Part shown: in pieces, positions 54,315-62,433 of the stretch
How the letters are laid out: each line of letters begins with the position of its first letter
Position numbering within the stretch: the first letter of the stretch is position 1
Source: Betaproteobacteria bacterium
Lineage (GTDB): Bacteria; Pseudomonadota; Gammaproteobacteria; Burkholderiales; Rhodocyclaceae
DNA: 64,000 nucleotides
Direction of reading: 5' to 3'
Assembly: GCA_020621865.1 (NCBI GenBank)
Contig: JAHRYW010000007.1
Coordinates: 1-64,000 of the forward strand
Translations under genes and position numbers: made by a program
The notes under the pieces: model-generated
Told to the model about the DNA's origin: nothing
Database searches by the model: none
What the model saw: only the letters and a program-made list of their open reading frames with translations

Positions 54315-56543
54315 TCAGCGGACGCAATCCACGTAGTAGCTGCCGTCGGCGCCCTTGACCAGACCATGCACGTCGGTCTCGAAGCCCGGGAAGCGGGCAT
54401 TGAATTCGCGGGCGAATTTCAGGTAGCTACAGATCGTCTTGTTGAAACGTTCACCCGGAATCAGCAGCGGAATGCCCGGTGGGTAGGGCGTCAGCAACAC
54501 GGCCGTGACGCGGCCTTCAAGGGCATCGACCGGCACCCGCTCGATCTCGCGATGCGCCATCCTGGCAAAGGCGTCGGCCGGTCGCATGGCCGGCACCATG
54601 TCCGACAGGTACATCTCGGTGGTCAGGCGGGCCACGTCGTTCTGCTTGTAGACGCCGTGGATCTGCGTGCACAGATCGCGCAGGCCGACGCGCTCGTAGC
54701 GCGGGTTCTTCTGCACGAACTCGGGCAACACCTTCCACAGCGGCTGGTTCTTGTCGTAGTCATCCTTGAACTGCTGCAGCGCGGTGACCAGCGTGTTCCA
54801 GCGGCCCTTGGTGATGCCGATCGTGAACATGATGAAGAAGCTGTACAGGCCGCACTTCTCGACGATGACGCCATGCTCGGCCAGGTACTTGGTGACGATG
54901 GCGGCCGGGATGCCGAATTCGTCGGCGAAATCGCCATCGACGTCGAGCCCCGGGGTGATGATGGTCGCCTTGATCGGGTCGAGCATGTTGAAGCCGTCGG
55001 CCAGGTTGCTGAAGCCATGCCAGCGTTCGCCGGGCTTCAGCATCCATGCCTCGCGCTCCTCGATGCCTTCTTCCGACAGGTCATCCGGACCCCAGACCTT
55101 GAACCACCAGTCGGCGCCCCACTCCTCGTCCACCTTGCGCATGGCGCGGCGGAAGTCGAGGGCTTCGGCAATCGATTCCTCGACCAGCGCGGTGCCGGCC
55201 GGCTCCTCCATCATCGCCGCCGCGACGTCGCAGGAGGCGATGATCGAGTACTGCGGCGAAGTCGAGGTATGCATCAGGTAGGCCTCGTTGAAGATGTCGC
55301 GGTCGAGCTTCTGGTTCTCGGCGTCCTGGACCAGGATCTGCGACGCCTGCGACAACCCGGCCAGCAGCTTGTGCGTCGATTGCGTCGAGAAGATCATCGA
55401 CTCCTTACAGCGCGGGCGGTCGGCACCGATGGCATGGTAGTCGCCGTAGAAGTCGTGGAAGGCGGCATGCGGCAGCCAGGCTTCGTCAAAATGCAGAGTA
55501 TCGATCTTGCCGTCCAGCTCCTGCTTGATGTCCTCGACGTTGTAGAGAATGCCGTCGTAGGTCGACTGGGTGATCGTCAGCACGCGCGGCTTGGCGCTCT
55601 TGTCGTCGATGAACGGATTGGCGGCGATCTTCTTCTGGACGCTTTCCCAGGCGAATTCGCTCTTCGGGATCGGCCCGATGATGCCGAAGTTGTTGCGCGT
55701 CGGCATCAGGAAGACGGGGATCGCACCGGTCATCATGATCGCGTGCAGGATGGACTTGTGGCAGTTGCGGTCGACAACAACGATGTCACCGGGCGCCACA
55801 GTCGAGTGCCAGACGATCTTGTTCGAGGTCGAGGTGCCGTTGGTGACGAAATACAGGTGATCCGAGTTGAAGATGCGCGCCGCATTGCGCTCCGAGGCGG
55901 CGACCGGCCCGGTGTGATCGAGCAGTTGGCCGAGTTCCTCGACGGCATTGCAGACGTCGGCGCGCAGCATGTTCTCGCCGAAGAACTGGTGGAACATCTG
56001 GCCGACCGGCGACTTCAGGAAGGCGACGCCGCCCGAGTGACCGGGGCAGTGCCAGGAGTAGGAGCCGTCGGCAGCATAGTGGGTCAGCGCCCGGAAGAAG
56101 GGTGGCGGCAGCGAGTCGAGGTAAGCCTGCGCCTCGCGCTTGACGTTGCGGGCAATGAACTCCGGCGTGTCCTCGAACATGTGGATGAAGCCATGCAGCT
56201 CGCGCAGCACGTCGTTCGGGATATGGCGCGAGGTACGCGTTTCACCGTGCAGGAAGATCGGGATCTCGGCGTTGCGATTGCGGATCTCGGTCACGAAGGC
56301 GCGCAGTTCGCCGAGCGTTTCCTCCGGCTCCAAGGCCAGCTCCTCGTCGTCGATCGACAGGATGAAGGCGCTGGCCCGCGACTGCTGCTGAGCGAAGGAA
56401 GTCAGGTCGCCATAGCTGGTCACCCCGACCACTTCCATGCCTTCCTTCTCGATCGCCTCGGCCAGCGCGCGGATACCGAAACCGGAGGTATTTTCCGAGC
56501 GGAAGTCCTCGTCGATGATGATGATGGGGAAATGGAAGCGCAT
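54315..56543 (-). CDS. Lysine/arginine/ornithine decarboxylase
   Basis: 742 residues. PLP decarboxylase of the large group including LdcC, SpeF and AdiA. N-terminal wing domain (about 1-120, MRFHFPIIIIDEDFRSENTS), the PLP-lysine in STHKLLAGLSQASQ, with HEPSH-like and DEAWLPHAAFHDFYGDYH active-site blocks. C-terminal domain about 600-742 with LLTPYPPGIPLLIPGERF. The substrate among lysine, arginine and ornithine is not decided by what I see. No antiporter gene adjoins. Confidence 0.93.
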   Translation of the reverse strand: MRFHFPIIIIDEDFRSENTSGFGIRALAEAIEKEGMEVVGVTSYGDLTSFAQQQSRASAFILSIDDEELALEPEETLGELRAFVTEIRNRNAEIPIFLHGETRTSRHIPNDVLRELHGFIHMFEDTPEFIARNVKREAQAYLDSLPPPFFRALTHYAADGSYSWHCPGHSGGVAFLKSPVGQMFHQFFGENMLRADVCNAVEELGQLLDHTGPVAASERNAARIFNSDHLYFVTNGTSTSNKIVWHSTVAPGDIVVVDRNCHKSILHAIMMTGAIPVFLMPTRNNFGIIGPIPKSEFAWESVQKKIAANPFIDDKSAKPRVLTITQSTYDGILYNVEDIKQELDGKIDTLHFDEAWLPHAAFHDFYGDYHAIGADRPRCKESMIFSTQSTHKLLAGLSQASQILVQDAENQKLDRDIFNEAYLMHTSTSPQYSIIASCDVAAAMMEEPAGTALVEESIAEALDFRRAMRKVDEEWGADWWFKVWGPDDLSEEGIEEREAWMLKPGERWHGFSNLADGFNMLDPIKATIITPGLDVDGDFADEFGIPAAIVTKYLAEHGVIVEKCGLYSFFIMFTIGITKGRWNTLVTALQQFKDDYDKNQPLWKVLPEFVQKNPRYERVGLRDLCTQIHGVYKQNDVARLTTEMYLSDMVPAMRPADAFARMAHREIERVPVDALEGRVTAVLLTPYPPGIPLLIPGERFNKTICSYLKFAREFNARFPGFETDVHGLVKGADGSYYVDCVR

Positions 56544-56614
56544 GGGGTATCCTCAAAAAGCGGCGACCCGCCGCAGCGGGTCACAGAATAAGACGTTTTC
56601 GTTACGGTACAGCG

Positions 56615-57181
56615 TCAGATCTTGGGCAGGGTGACGCCTTCCTGCCCCTGGTACTTGCCGCCCCGATCCTTGTACGACGTCTCGCAGACCTCGTCGGACT
56701 CGAAGAACAGCACCTGGGCGCAGCCCTCACCAGCGTAGATCTTGGCCGGCAGCGGCGTGGTATTGGAGAATTCCAGGGTGACGTGGCCTTCCCACTCGGG
56801 TTCGAAAGGCGTCACATTGACGATGATGCCGCAGCGGGCGTAGGTCGATTTGCCGAGGCAGACGGTCAGCACCGAGCGGGGTATGCGGAAATACTCCATG
56901 GTGCGGGCCAGCGCGAACGAGTTCGGCGGAATGATGCAGACATCGGACTCGATCTCGACGAAAGACTTCGGGTCGAAATTCTTCGGATCGACGACGGTCG
57001 AGTTGATATTGGTGAAAACCTTGAATTCGCGAGCGCAACGAATATCGTAGCCATAGCTGGACGTACCGTAGGAAACGATTTTATGGCCATTGGCTTCGCG
57101 CACGAGTTCAGGCGCAAAAGGCTCGATCATGCCGTGCTCTGCCGCCATGCGACGTATCCATTTATCTGATTTGATAGTCAT
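56615..57181 (-). CDS. dcd: dCTP deaminase
   Basis: Deaminates dCTP to dUTP, feeding thymidylate synthesis. 188 residues from [20 protein letters not shown], the family's standard length; the earlier frame start is not supported. Active-site block [24 protein letters not shown] and [16 protein letters not shown], with [20 protein letters not shown] and [11 protein letters not shown]. It follows apbC across a terminator. No dut or slmA nearby. Confidence 0.97.
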   Translation of the reverse strand: MTIKSDKWIRRMAAEHGMIEPFAPELVREANGHKIVSYGTSSYGYDIRCAREFKVFTNINSTVVDPKNFDPKSFVEIESDVCIIPPNSFALARTMEYFRIPRSVLTVCLGKSTYARCGIIVNVTPFEPEWEGHVTLEFSNTTPLPAKIYAGEGCAQVLFFESDEVCETSYKDRGGKYQGQEGVTLPKI

Positions 57182-57206
57182 TTTCTCGGTTCCGCTCGAC
57201 AAAAAA

Positions 57207-57232
57207 CAAAGGCGGGATTTTACCCGCCTTTG
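57207..57232 (-). terminator. Terminator after apbC
   Basis: Perfect 10-bp stem CAAAGGCGGG/CCCGCCTTTG with a six-base loop, followed by TTTTTT on the minus strand. It lies between apbC and dcd. Confidence 0.88.
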
Positions 57233-57253
57233 CTTGGGGATTTGGCAAAAAAC

Positions 57254-58345
57254 TTAGGTGTTCTGCACGACGATATTCGGGAATTTCGAGGTCATGTCCT
57301 TGGCCTTCTCGCCGATCTTGACCGCAACCCGGCGGGCGATGGCGCGATAGATCTCGGCCGTGCGCGAATCCGGGGCGCCGACCACGGTCGGCTTGCCGCC
57401 GTCGGCCATTTCGCGAATGGCCATTTCCAGCGGCAAACTGCCGAGGAATTCGACATCGTAGTCCTTGCCCATCCGTTCGCCGCCGCCAGTGCCGAAGATA
57501 TGCTCTTCATGGCCGCAGTTGGAACAGATATGGATGCTCATGTTCTCGACGATGCCAAGGATGGGCACATTGACCTTCTCGAACATCTTCAGGCCCTTGC
57601 GGGCGTCGATCAGGGCGATGTCCTGCGGCGTCGTAACGATCACCGCACCGGTCACCGGCACCTTCTGCGACAGCGACAGCTGGATATCGCCGGTGCCCGG
57701 CGGCATGTCGACGATCAGATAATCGAGGTCGCGCCAATTGGTTTCGCCAAGCAACTGATCGAGCGCCTGAGCGACCATCGGCCCGCGCCAGACCATCGGC
57801 GTCTCGACATCGACCATGAAGCCGATCGACATGGCCTGCAGACCGTAGGCCTCCAGCGGCTCCATGCTCTTGCCGTCACGCGATTCCGGTTGCTGCCCGG
57901 CCAGGCCGAGCATCTGCGGCTGCGACGGACCATAGATGTCAGCGTCGAGAATGCCGACCCGAGCACCTTCCTGGGCCAGCGCCAAGGCCAGGTTGACCGC
58001 CGTCGTGCTCTTGCCGACGCCACCCTTGCCGGAGGCAACGGCGATGATGTTCTTGACGCCCGGCAACAGCTTGACGCCCATCTGCACCGAATGAGCAACG
58101 ATCTTGCTGAAGACGTTGGCCGAGACATTACCGACACCGGGAACGGTACGCACCGCCGCGATCACCTGCTTGCGGATGGCGTCGATCTGGCTTTTGGCCG
58201 GGTAAGCGAGTTCGACATCGAAGGAAACGTCGTCACCGTCGAACTTAATGTTCTTCACTGCCTTGCCGGCGACGAAATCCTTGCCAGTATTGGGGTCGAC
58301 CGCAGCGGATAGCGCGGCTCTGATCTGCTGTTCTGTAAGACTCAT
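57254..58345 (-). CDS. apbC: Iron-sulfur cluster carrier ApbC (Mrp)
   Basis: 363 residues. P-loop ATPase that carries Fe-S clusters. The N-terminal MIP18-like domain (about 1-90) is followed by the deviant Walker A GKGGVGKSTTAVNLALALAQ (about 105) and Walker B-like VDMPPGTGD; the cluster-binding CxxC is in HICSNCGHEEH. It precedes dcd, and metG is 0.9 kb upstream on the other strand, a typical metG-apbC association. Confidence 0.96.
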   Translation of the reverse strand: MSLTEQQIRAALSAAVDPNTGKDFVAGKAVKNIKFDGDDVSFDVELAYPAKSQIDAIRKQVIAAVRTVPGVGNVSANVFSKIVAHSVQMGVKLLPGVKNIIAVASGKGGVGKSTTAVNLALALAQEGARVGILDADIYGPSQPQMLGLAGQQPESRDGKSMEPLEAYGLQAMSIGFMVDVETPMVWRGPMVAQALDQLLGETNWRDLDYLIVDMPPGTGDIQLSLSQKVPVTGAVIVTTPQDIALIDARKGLKMFEKVNVPILGIVENMSIHICSNCGHEEHIFGTGGGERMGKDYDVEFLGSLPLEMAIREMADGGKPTVVGAPDSRTAEIYRAIARRVAVKIGEKAKDMTSKFPNIVVQNT

Positions 58346-58422
58346 GGAAGCTCCGGGTTCAGGAAGGTCGCCAGGAAATACCCGAGCGATTTTGTCTAGT
58401 ATACCTTAAACAGCCACGCCGA

Positions 58423-59106
58423 TCAGGCAGTCTGGACGGTATCCAGACGATAGCCCAGCCCATAGACCGAAGAAAGCATCAGGCCGCTTTCACCGGCCAG
58501 ACCGAGTTTCTTGCGCAAGCGGCTGGCGTGGGTATCCACGGTACGTGTATCGACATCGGCCTCGCGCGCCCAGACACCGGCGAGCAACTCCTCGCGGGAC
58601 AAGACGCGACCGACGTTACGCAACAGGATGACGGCCAGTTCGAACTCACGCTGGGTCAGGTCGACCTCGGCACCGCCCTGGCGAATTCGACGCCCATCGA
58701 GATCGACTTCGATACCGCCGAACTGGAGCAGGCTCTGACGCGGCTTCCGGCGCCGCAGCAGGGCGTGGATGCGCGCCATGAACTCCATGTAGCGAACCGG
58801 CTTGGGAATATAGTCATCGGCCCCCATGCGCAGGATGTCGGAGGCCGCCTCCTCGTCGGTGCGGGCGGTACAGAAGACCACCGGTACCTCCCAGCCGAAT
58901 TGCTCGCGAACCTGCCTGAGCACCTCGTCGCCCCCCATGTCCGGCAGATTCCAGTCGATGACGAAGAAATCGAAGCTACGGCTCTGCATCGCCGCCAGAC
59001 AGGAGCCTCCATCGGCGAACACTTCGACCTGATGCCCTTCGCTTTTCAACAGCGCCTTGAGCACCTCGGCCTGGCTGCGACTATCTTCCACCACCGCGAA
59101 AATCAT
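58423..59106 (-). CDS. OmpR/PhoB-family response regulator (orphan)
   Basis: 227 residues from MIFAVVEDSRSQAEVLKAL, after GGGAGG. Receiver domain (about 1-115) with acidic pocket E7-D8, phosphoacceptor D51 in FVIDWNLPDMGG and conserved lysine in YIPKPVR, then an OmpR-type winged helix (about 130-225, VDLTQREFELAVILLRNVGR). No histidine kinase gene is adjacent. Two codon-rich upstream extensions of the frame are not used. Its target is unknown. Confidence 0.93.
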   Translation of the reverse strand: MIFAVVEDSRSQAEVLKALLKSEGHQVEVFADGGSCLAAMQSRSFDFFVIDWNLPDMGGDEVLRQVREQFGWEVPVVFCTARTDEEAASDILRMGADDYIPKPVRYMEFMARIHALLRRRKPRQSLLQFGGIEVDLDGRRIRQGGAEVDLTQREFELAVILLRNVGRVLSREELLAGVWAREADVDTRTVDTHASRLRKKLGLAGESGLMLSSVYGLGYRLDTVQTA

Positions 59107-59299
59107 AAAACCTCCCATTTCGCGCGAATTCTGCGCTGAACATCCCCGCTCGGCAACAATGCCAGGGGCGGGCTTACCAAGCCCTGACACTCGTTCACCT
59201 TCCCTGACATTTGTTCCAGGCTTGCGCGCCGGGCCAACGGAAACCCGCACCGGCCTTCCTCGCGGTAAAATTCTGCTTTACCTTTAAAGCCTTGCCCCC

Positions 59300-61390
59300 A
59301 TGTCGCGCAAAATCCTCGTCACCTCCGCCCTGCCCTACGCCAACGGCGCCATCCACCTTGGCCATCTGGTCGAATACATCCAGACGGATATCTGGGTCAG
59401 GTACCAGAAGATGTCCGGCAACGAATGCTGGTACGTCTGTGCCGACGACACGCACGGCACGCCGATCATGCTGCGCGCCGAGAAGGAAGGCATCACGCCC
59501 GAGCAACTGATTGCCCGCGTGCATGGCGAGCATTCCCGCGACTTTGCCGGTTTCCTGGTCGGCTTCGACAATTATCACAGCACCCACTCCGACGAAACCC
59601 GCGAGTGCGCCAACGACATCTATCTGAAACTGCGCTCGGCCGGCCTGATCGAAACGCGGACCATCGAGCAGTATTACGACCCGGTCAAGCAACTGTTCCT
59701 ACCCGACCGCTTCATCAAGGGCGAATGCCCGAAGTGTGGCGCCAAGGACCAGTACGGCGACAACTGCGAGTCCTGCGGCGCAGCCTACGCACCGACCGAC
59801 CTGAAGGAACCCTACTCGGCAATTTCCGGCGCCAAGCCGGAACTGCGCAGCTCGGAACATTATTTCTTCAAGCTCTCCGATCCGCGTTGCGAAGCGTTCC
59901 TGCGCCAGTACACCAGCCGCGACAACGGCGTGCTGCAAAACGAGGCCGCCAACAAGATGCAGGAATGGCTGGGCGCCCCGGGCGAGAACAAGCTGACCGA
60001 CTGGGACATTTCGCGTGACGCCCCGTATTTCGGGTTTGAAATCCCCGATGCGCCGGGCAAGTATTTCTATGTCTGGCTCGATGCGCCGATCGGCTACATG
60101 GGCTCTTTCAAGAACCTGTGCCAGCGCAATGGCCTCGATTTCGATGAATATTTCAAGCCCGATGCCAAGACCGAGCTCTATCATTTCATCGGCAAGGACA
60201 TTCTTTATTTCCACGCCCTGTTCTGGCCGGCCGAACTGGCCCACGCCGGCTACCGTACCCCGACCAAGATCTTCGCCCACGGCTTCCTGACGGTCGATGG
60301 CGCCAAGATGTCGAAATCGCGCGGCACCTTCATCACCGCCGAGAGCTACCTGACCACCGGCCTCAACCCGGAATGGCTGCGCTACTACTACGCCGCCAAG
60401 TTGTCGGCGACCATGGAAGACATCGACCTCAACCTCGACGACTTCTGCGCCCGCGTCAATTCCGACCTGGTCGGCAAATACGTCAATATCGCCAGCCGCT
60501 CGGCCGGCTTCATCGCCAAGCGCTTCAATGCCCAACTGGCGCCCGCCGCGGCCGACCTGCCGGCGATCAAATCCATCCAGGAAGCCGCCGCGCGGGTTGC
60601 CGAGCTCTACGAGGCTCGGGAATTCGGCAAGGCCATGCGCGAAATCATGGCGCTGACCGATGCGGCCAACCAGTACGTCGACAGCGTCAAGCCCTGGGAA
60701 CTGGCCAAGCAGGAGGGCAAGGAAGTCGAATTGCAGGCCGCCTGCACCAACGCCCTGAACCTGTTCCGCCTGCTGACCGTGCTGCTCAAGCCGATCCTGC
60801 CGGTCGTCGCCGCCAAGGTCGAAAAATTCCTGAATATCGCCCCGCTGACCTGGAGCGATACGCAAAGCCTGCTCGCCGCCGGCCACGGCATCAACGCCTA
60901 CGAGCACCTGATGACCCGCGTCGACCCCAAGCTGATCGAGAAGCTAGTCGAAGCCAACAAGGAATCGCTGGCGCCGACACAGGAGCAGCAATCGCCGCAA
61001 CGCCACGCCGAGCACCAGCAAAATGAAGTCAAGGCGGAAAGTCCCTGGGAACCGTTCTGCAACATCGACGACTTCATGAAGGTCGACCTGCGCATCGCCC
61101 GCATTGCCAATGCCGAGCATGTTGAAGGCGCCGACAAACTGGTCCGCCTGACGCTCGATATCGGTAACAACGAAACGCGCAACGTCTTTGCCGGCATCAA
61201 GGCGGCTTACGATCCGGCTCAACTGGTTGGACGACTGACCATCATGGTCGCCAATCTGGCGCCGAGAAAAATGAAATTTGGATTATCGGAGGGCATGGTT
61301 CTGGCGGCTTCCGATACGACCGGCAAAACGCCCGGAATATTCCTGCTGTCGCCGGATTCCGGCGCTGAACCGGGCATGCGGGTCAAATAA
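59300..61390 (+). CDS. metG: Methionyl-tRNA synthetase
   Basis: 696 residues. Class I synthetase. HIGH-type HLGHLV (about 17-22), KMSKS in [12 protein letters not shown], and a zinc knuckle in the CP domain with CPKCGAKDQ and CESCG. A C-terminal EMAPII-like tRNA-binding domain (about 590-696) begins at [20 protein letters not shown]. Terminator at 61404-61430. Upstream 190 bases hold no gene; the divergent response regulator shares the gap. Confidence 0.98.
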   Translation: MSRKILVTSALPYANGAIHLGHLVEYIQTDIWVRYQKMSGNECWYVCADDTHGTPIMLRAEKEGITPEQLIARVHGEHSRDFAGFLVGFDNYHSTHSDETRECANDIYLKLRSAGLIETRTIEQYYDPVKQLFLPDRFIKGECPKCGAKDQYGDNCESCGAAYAPTDLKEPYSAISGAKPELRSSEHYFFKLSDPRCEAFLRQYTSRDNGVLQNEAANKMQEWLGAPGENKLTDWDISRDAPYFGFEIPDAPGKYFYVWLDAPIGYMGSFKNLCQRNGLDFDEYFKPDAKTELYHFIGKDILYFHALFWPAELAHAGYRTPTKIFAHGFLTVDGAKMSKSRGTFITAESYLTTGLNPEWLRYYYAAKLSATMEDIDLNLDDFCARVNSDLVGKYVNIASRSAGFIAKRFNAQLAPAAADLPAIKSIQEAAARVAELYEAREFGKAMREIMALTDAANQYVDSVKPWELAKQEGKEVELQAACTNALNLFRLLTVLLKPILPVVAAKVEKFLNIAPLTWSDTQSLLAAGHGINAYEHLMTRVDPKLIEKLVEANKESLAPTQEQQSPQRHAEHQQNEVKAESPWEPFCNIDDFMKVDLRIARIANAEHVEGADKLVRLTLDIGNNETRNVFAGIKAAYDPAQLVGRLTIMVANLAPRKMKFGLSEGMVLAASDTTGKTPGIFLLSPDSGAEPGMRVK

Positions 61391-61403
61391 ATCCATGCCA
61401 TTC

Positions 61404-61430
61404 GAAACGGCCCGCAACGCGGGCCGTTTC
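61404..61430 (+). terminator. Stem-loop after metG
   Basis: Perfect 12-bp stem GAAACGGCCCGC/GCGGGCCGTTTC with an AAC loop, 13 bases past the metG stop. The following TTGTTG is a weak T tract. Confidence 0.8.
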
Positions 61431-61519
61431 TTGTTGCGGCGCAGCAAAATCGCCGTACAACTTGAAGTATCACTTTAACTTTAGCCGGCAATCAGGCTAC
61501 AGGGTTTAAGCTTTTGGAA

Positions 61520-61542
61520 CTATCCACAAAAACTGTGGATAA
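61520..61542. promoter_or_regulatory. Inverted pair of DnaA-box-like nonamers
   Basis: CTATCCACA (61520-61528, one mismatch to the TTATCCACA consensus) faces TGTGGATAA (61534-61542, exact consensus on the minus strand), five bases apart. A third match, TGTGCATAA (61723-61731), fits the relaxed TTWTNCACA form. Whether DnaA binds here is not shown. Confidence 0.5.
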
Positions 61543-61738
61543 CTCTGTGAATTAATCATGGGGTAGAACGCTAAGTGACCGTTCCACAAGGTTTTTCCTT
61601 ACCCTGCCCGAAACTTGAGCTTAAACTTAAGCAGTTGATTCTAATAAGTTATTAAACAAAAACACCAATCTGACAAATTCACCAGCAGACATTTCATATC
61701 TGAATGAACAACGCCCCGTTACTGTGCATAAGTCGCGG

Positions 61739-61776
61739 CCTTGACATTCAGCTTGTCAAGTCTTTTGGTAGACTTA
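61739..61776 (+). promoter_or_regulatory. Two adjacent dyads with a possible promoter
   Basis: CTTGACA/TGTCAAG (7 bp, spaced by 7) is followed at once by AAGTCT/AGACTT (spaced by 6). Within them TTGTCA and TATTTT are 16 bases apart and could be -35 and -10 for the small membrane-protein gene. This would place a transcription factor directly over the promoter. Confidence 0.4.
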
Positions 61777-61807
61777 TTTTCAAACACTGCGCCACGACAC
61801 CCACAGC

Positions 61808-62140
61808 ATGCTCAAATCTCCTCTGCGCCCACCCCGCCCACGATTGACCGCCCGCATCTTCGCCTACGCGATCGCCGATGTCTTCGGCCTCGCCTGCGTC
61901 GCCATCGGAGCGAGCTGGTTTGCCGCCGGCAAGGGAACCGTCGTCGCCAACTTCCCGACATCGACCGCCGAAGCCGTCGCCTGCACCGCAGGCGGCGTTG
62001 TCGTCATGTTCTGGGCGGCCTCCCGGATTCTTCGGGAAATCGCCAAGCAGGGGGACGAAATGCAGGCCGCTTACGACGCCTACCTGGGCGCCAACCATCC
62101 CGACAAGCTTCCCCCCCGGGCCGACGACAGCCCGAATTAA
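61808..62140 (+). CDS. Small inner-membrane protein, unknown function
   Basis: 110 residues. Basic Pro/Arg-rich N-terminus (MLKSPLRPPRPRLTARIF), then two likely membrane segments (about 18-43 and 52-72: ADVFGLACVAIGASWFAAG, AVACTAGGVVVMFWAASRIL), then a charged tail. No good Shine-Dalgarno is seen, so the start is uncertain. The stop overlaps the minus-strand ribbon-helix-helix gene by 4 bases. I do not recognise the family. Confidence 0.65.
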   Translation: MLKSPLRPPRPRLTARIFAYAIADVFGLACVAIGASWFAAGKGTVVANFPTSTAEAVACTAGGVVVMFWAASRILREIAKQGDEMQAAYDAYLGANHPDKLPPRADDSPN

Positions 62141-62328
62141 TCGCCCTTGGCGCTCGGCTTCAGCCAATCCGGCAATTCGCGACTGCCGGCGTTGTCGATG
62201 ATGTACTGACGAACCAGCCGGCGCACGACCTGCGACGACGTCAGGTCATTGGCGGCGCAGATTTCCTCGAAGATTTTCTTCTTCTGGGGATCGATCAATA
62301 TCGTCAGGCGTGCGGTTCTATTCTCCAT
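62137..62328 (-). CDS. Small ribbon-helix-helix (CopG/Arc-like) DNA-binding protein
   Basis: 63 residues. N-terminal strand RTARLTILIDPQKKKIFEEI followed by a helix and SSQVVRRLVRQYIIDNAGS, the usual RHH layout (strand-helix-helix, dimeric, beta-strand in the major groove). No toxin partner gene is next to it. It is divergent from sulP, and two direct repeats ATGTGA (62349, 62367) in the shared gap are candidate operators. It probably represses itself and perhaps sulP (inference). Confidence 0.75.
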   Translation of the reverse strand: MENRTARLTILIDPQKKKIFEEICAANDLTSSQVVRRLVRQYIIDNAGSRELPDWLKPSAKGD

Positions 62329-62348
62329 GATGTGCTCTTATAGAATTT

Positions 62349-62384
62349 ATGTGAAATCATATTAACATGTGATTAACATTGACG
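62349..62384 (-). promoter_or_regulatory. Divergent control region between the RHH gene and sulP
   Basis: Direct repeats ATGTGA at 62349-62354 and 62367-62372, 18 bases apart. A minus-strand -35 TTAATA and -10 TATAAG with a 17-base spacer serve the RHH gene, overlapping the repeats. The plus-strand sulP promoter begins just beyond at 62379. Confidence 0.45.
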
Positions 62385-62406
62385 ATAAATCAAACACTCA
62401 TATAAT
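62379..62406 (+). promoter_or_regulatory. sulP promoter
   Basis: -35 TTGACG (62379-62384), 16-base spacer, perfect -10 TATAAT (62401-62406). Predicted start near 62413, about 20 bases before the sulP ATG. Confidence 0.75.
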
Positions 62407-62433
62407 GCAACGCTTAACCTGTGAGCGTGCATC

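Larger units (their letters stand above)
61431..61807. other. A/T-rich gap with DnaA-box-like sites and dyads
   Basis: 377 bases without a gene. It holds an inverted pair of DnaA-box-like nonamers (61520-61528, 61534-61542), a third (61723-61731), the palindrome GCTTAA-AC-TTAAGC (about 61619-61632), an A/T-rich tract, and two adjacent dyads before the small membrane-protein gene. No tRNA or small ORF with a ribosome site is seen. Confidence 0.6.

Noticed and set aside
54366..56591. A 741-codon plus-strand frame over the amino-acid decarboxylase
   Set aside because: Antisense shadow of a well-conserved PLP enzyme.
61431..61807. The chromosome replication origin
   Set aside because: DnaA-box-like sites and A/T-rich DNA are present, but dnaA, dnaN, parAB, mnmG and rpmH are not in the window. 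I keep it as a DnaA-site candidate only.
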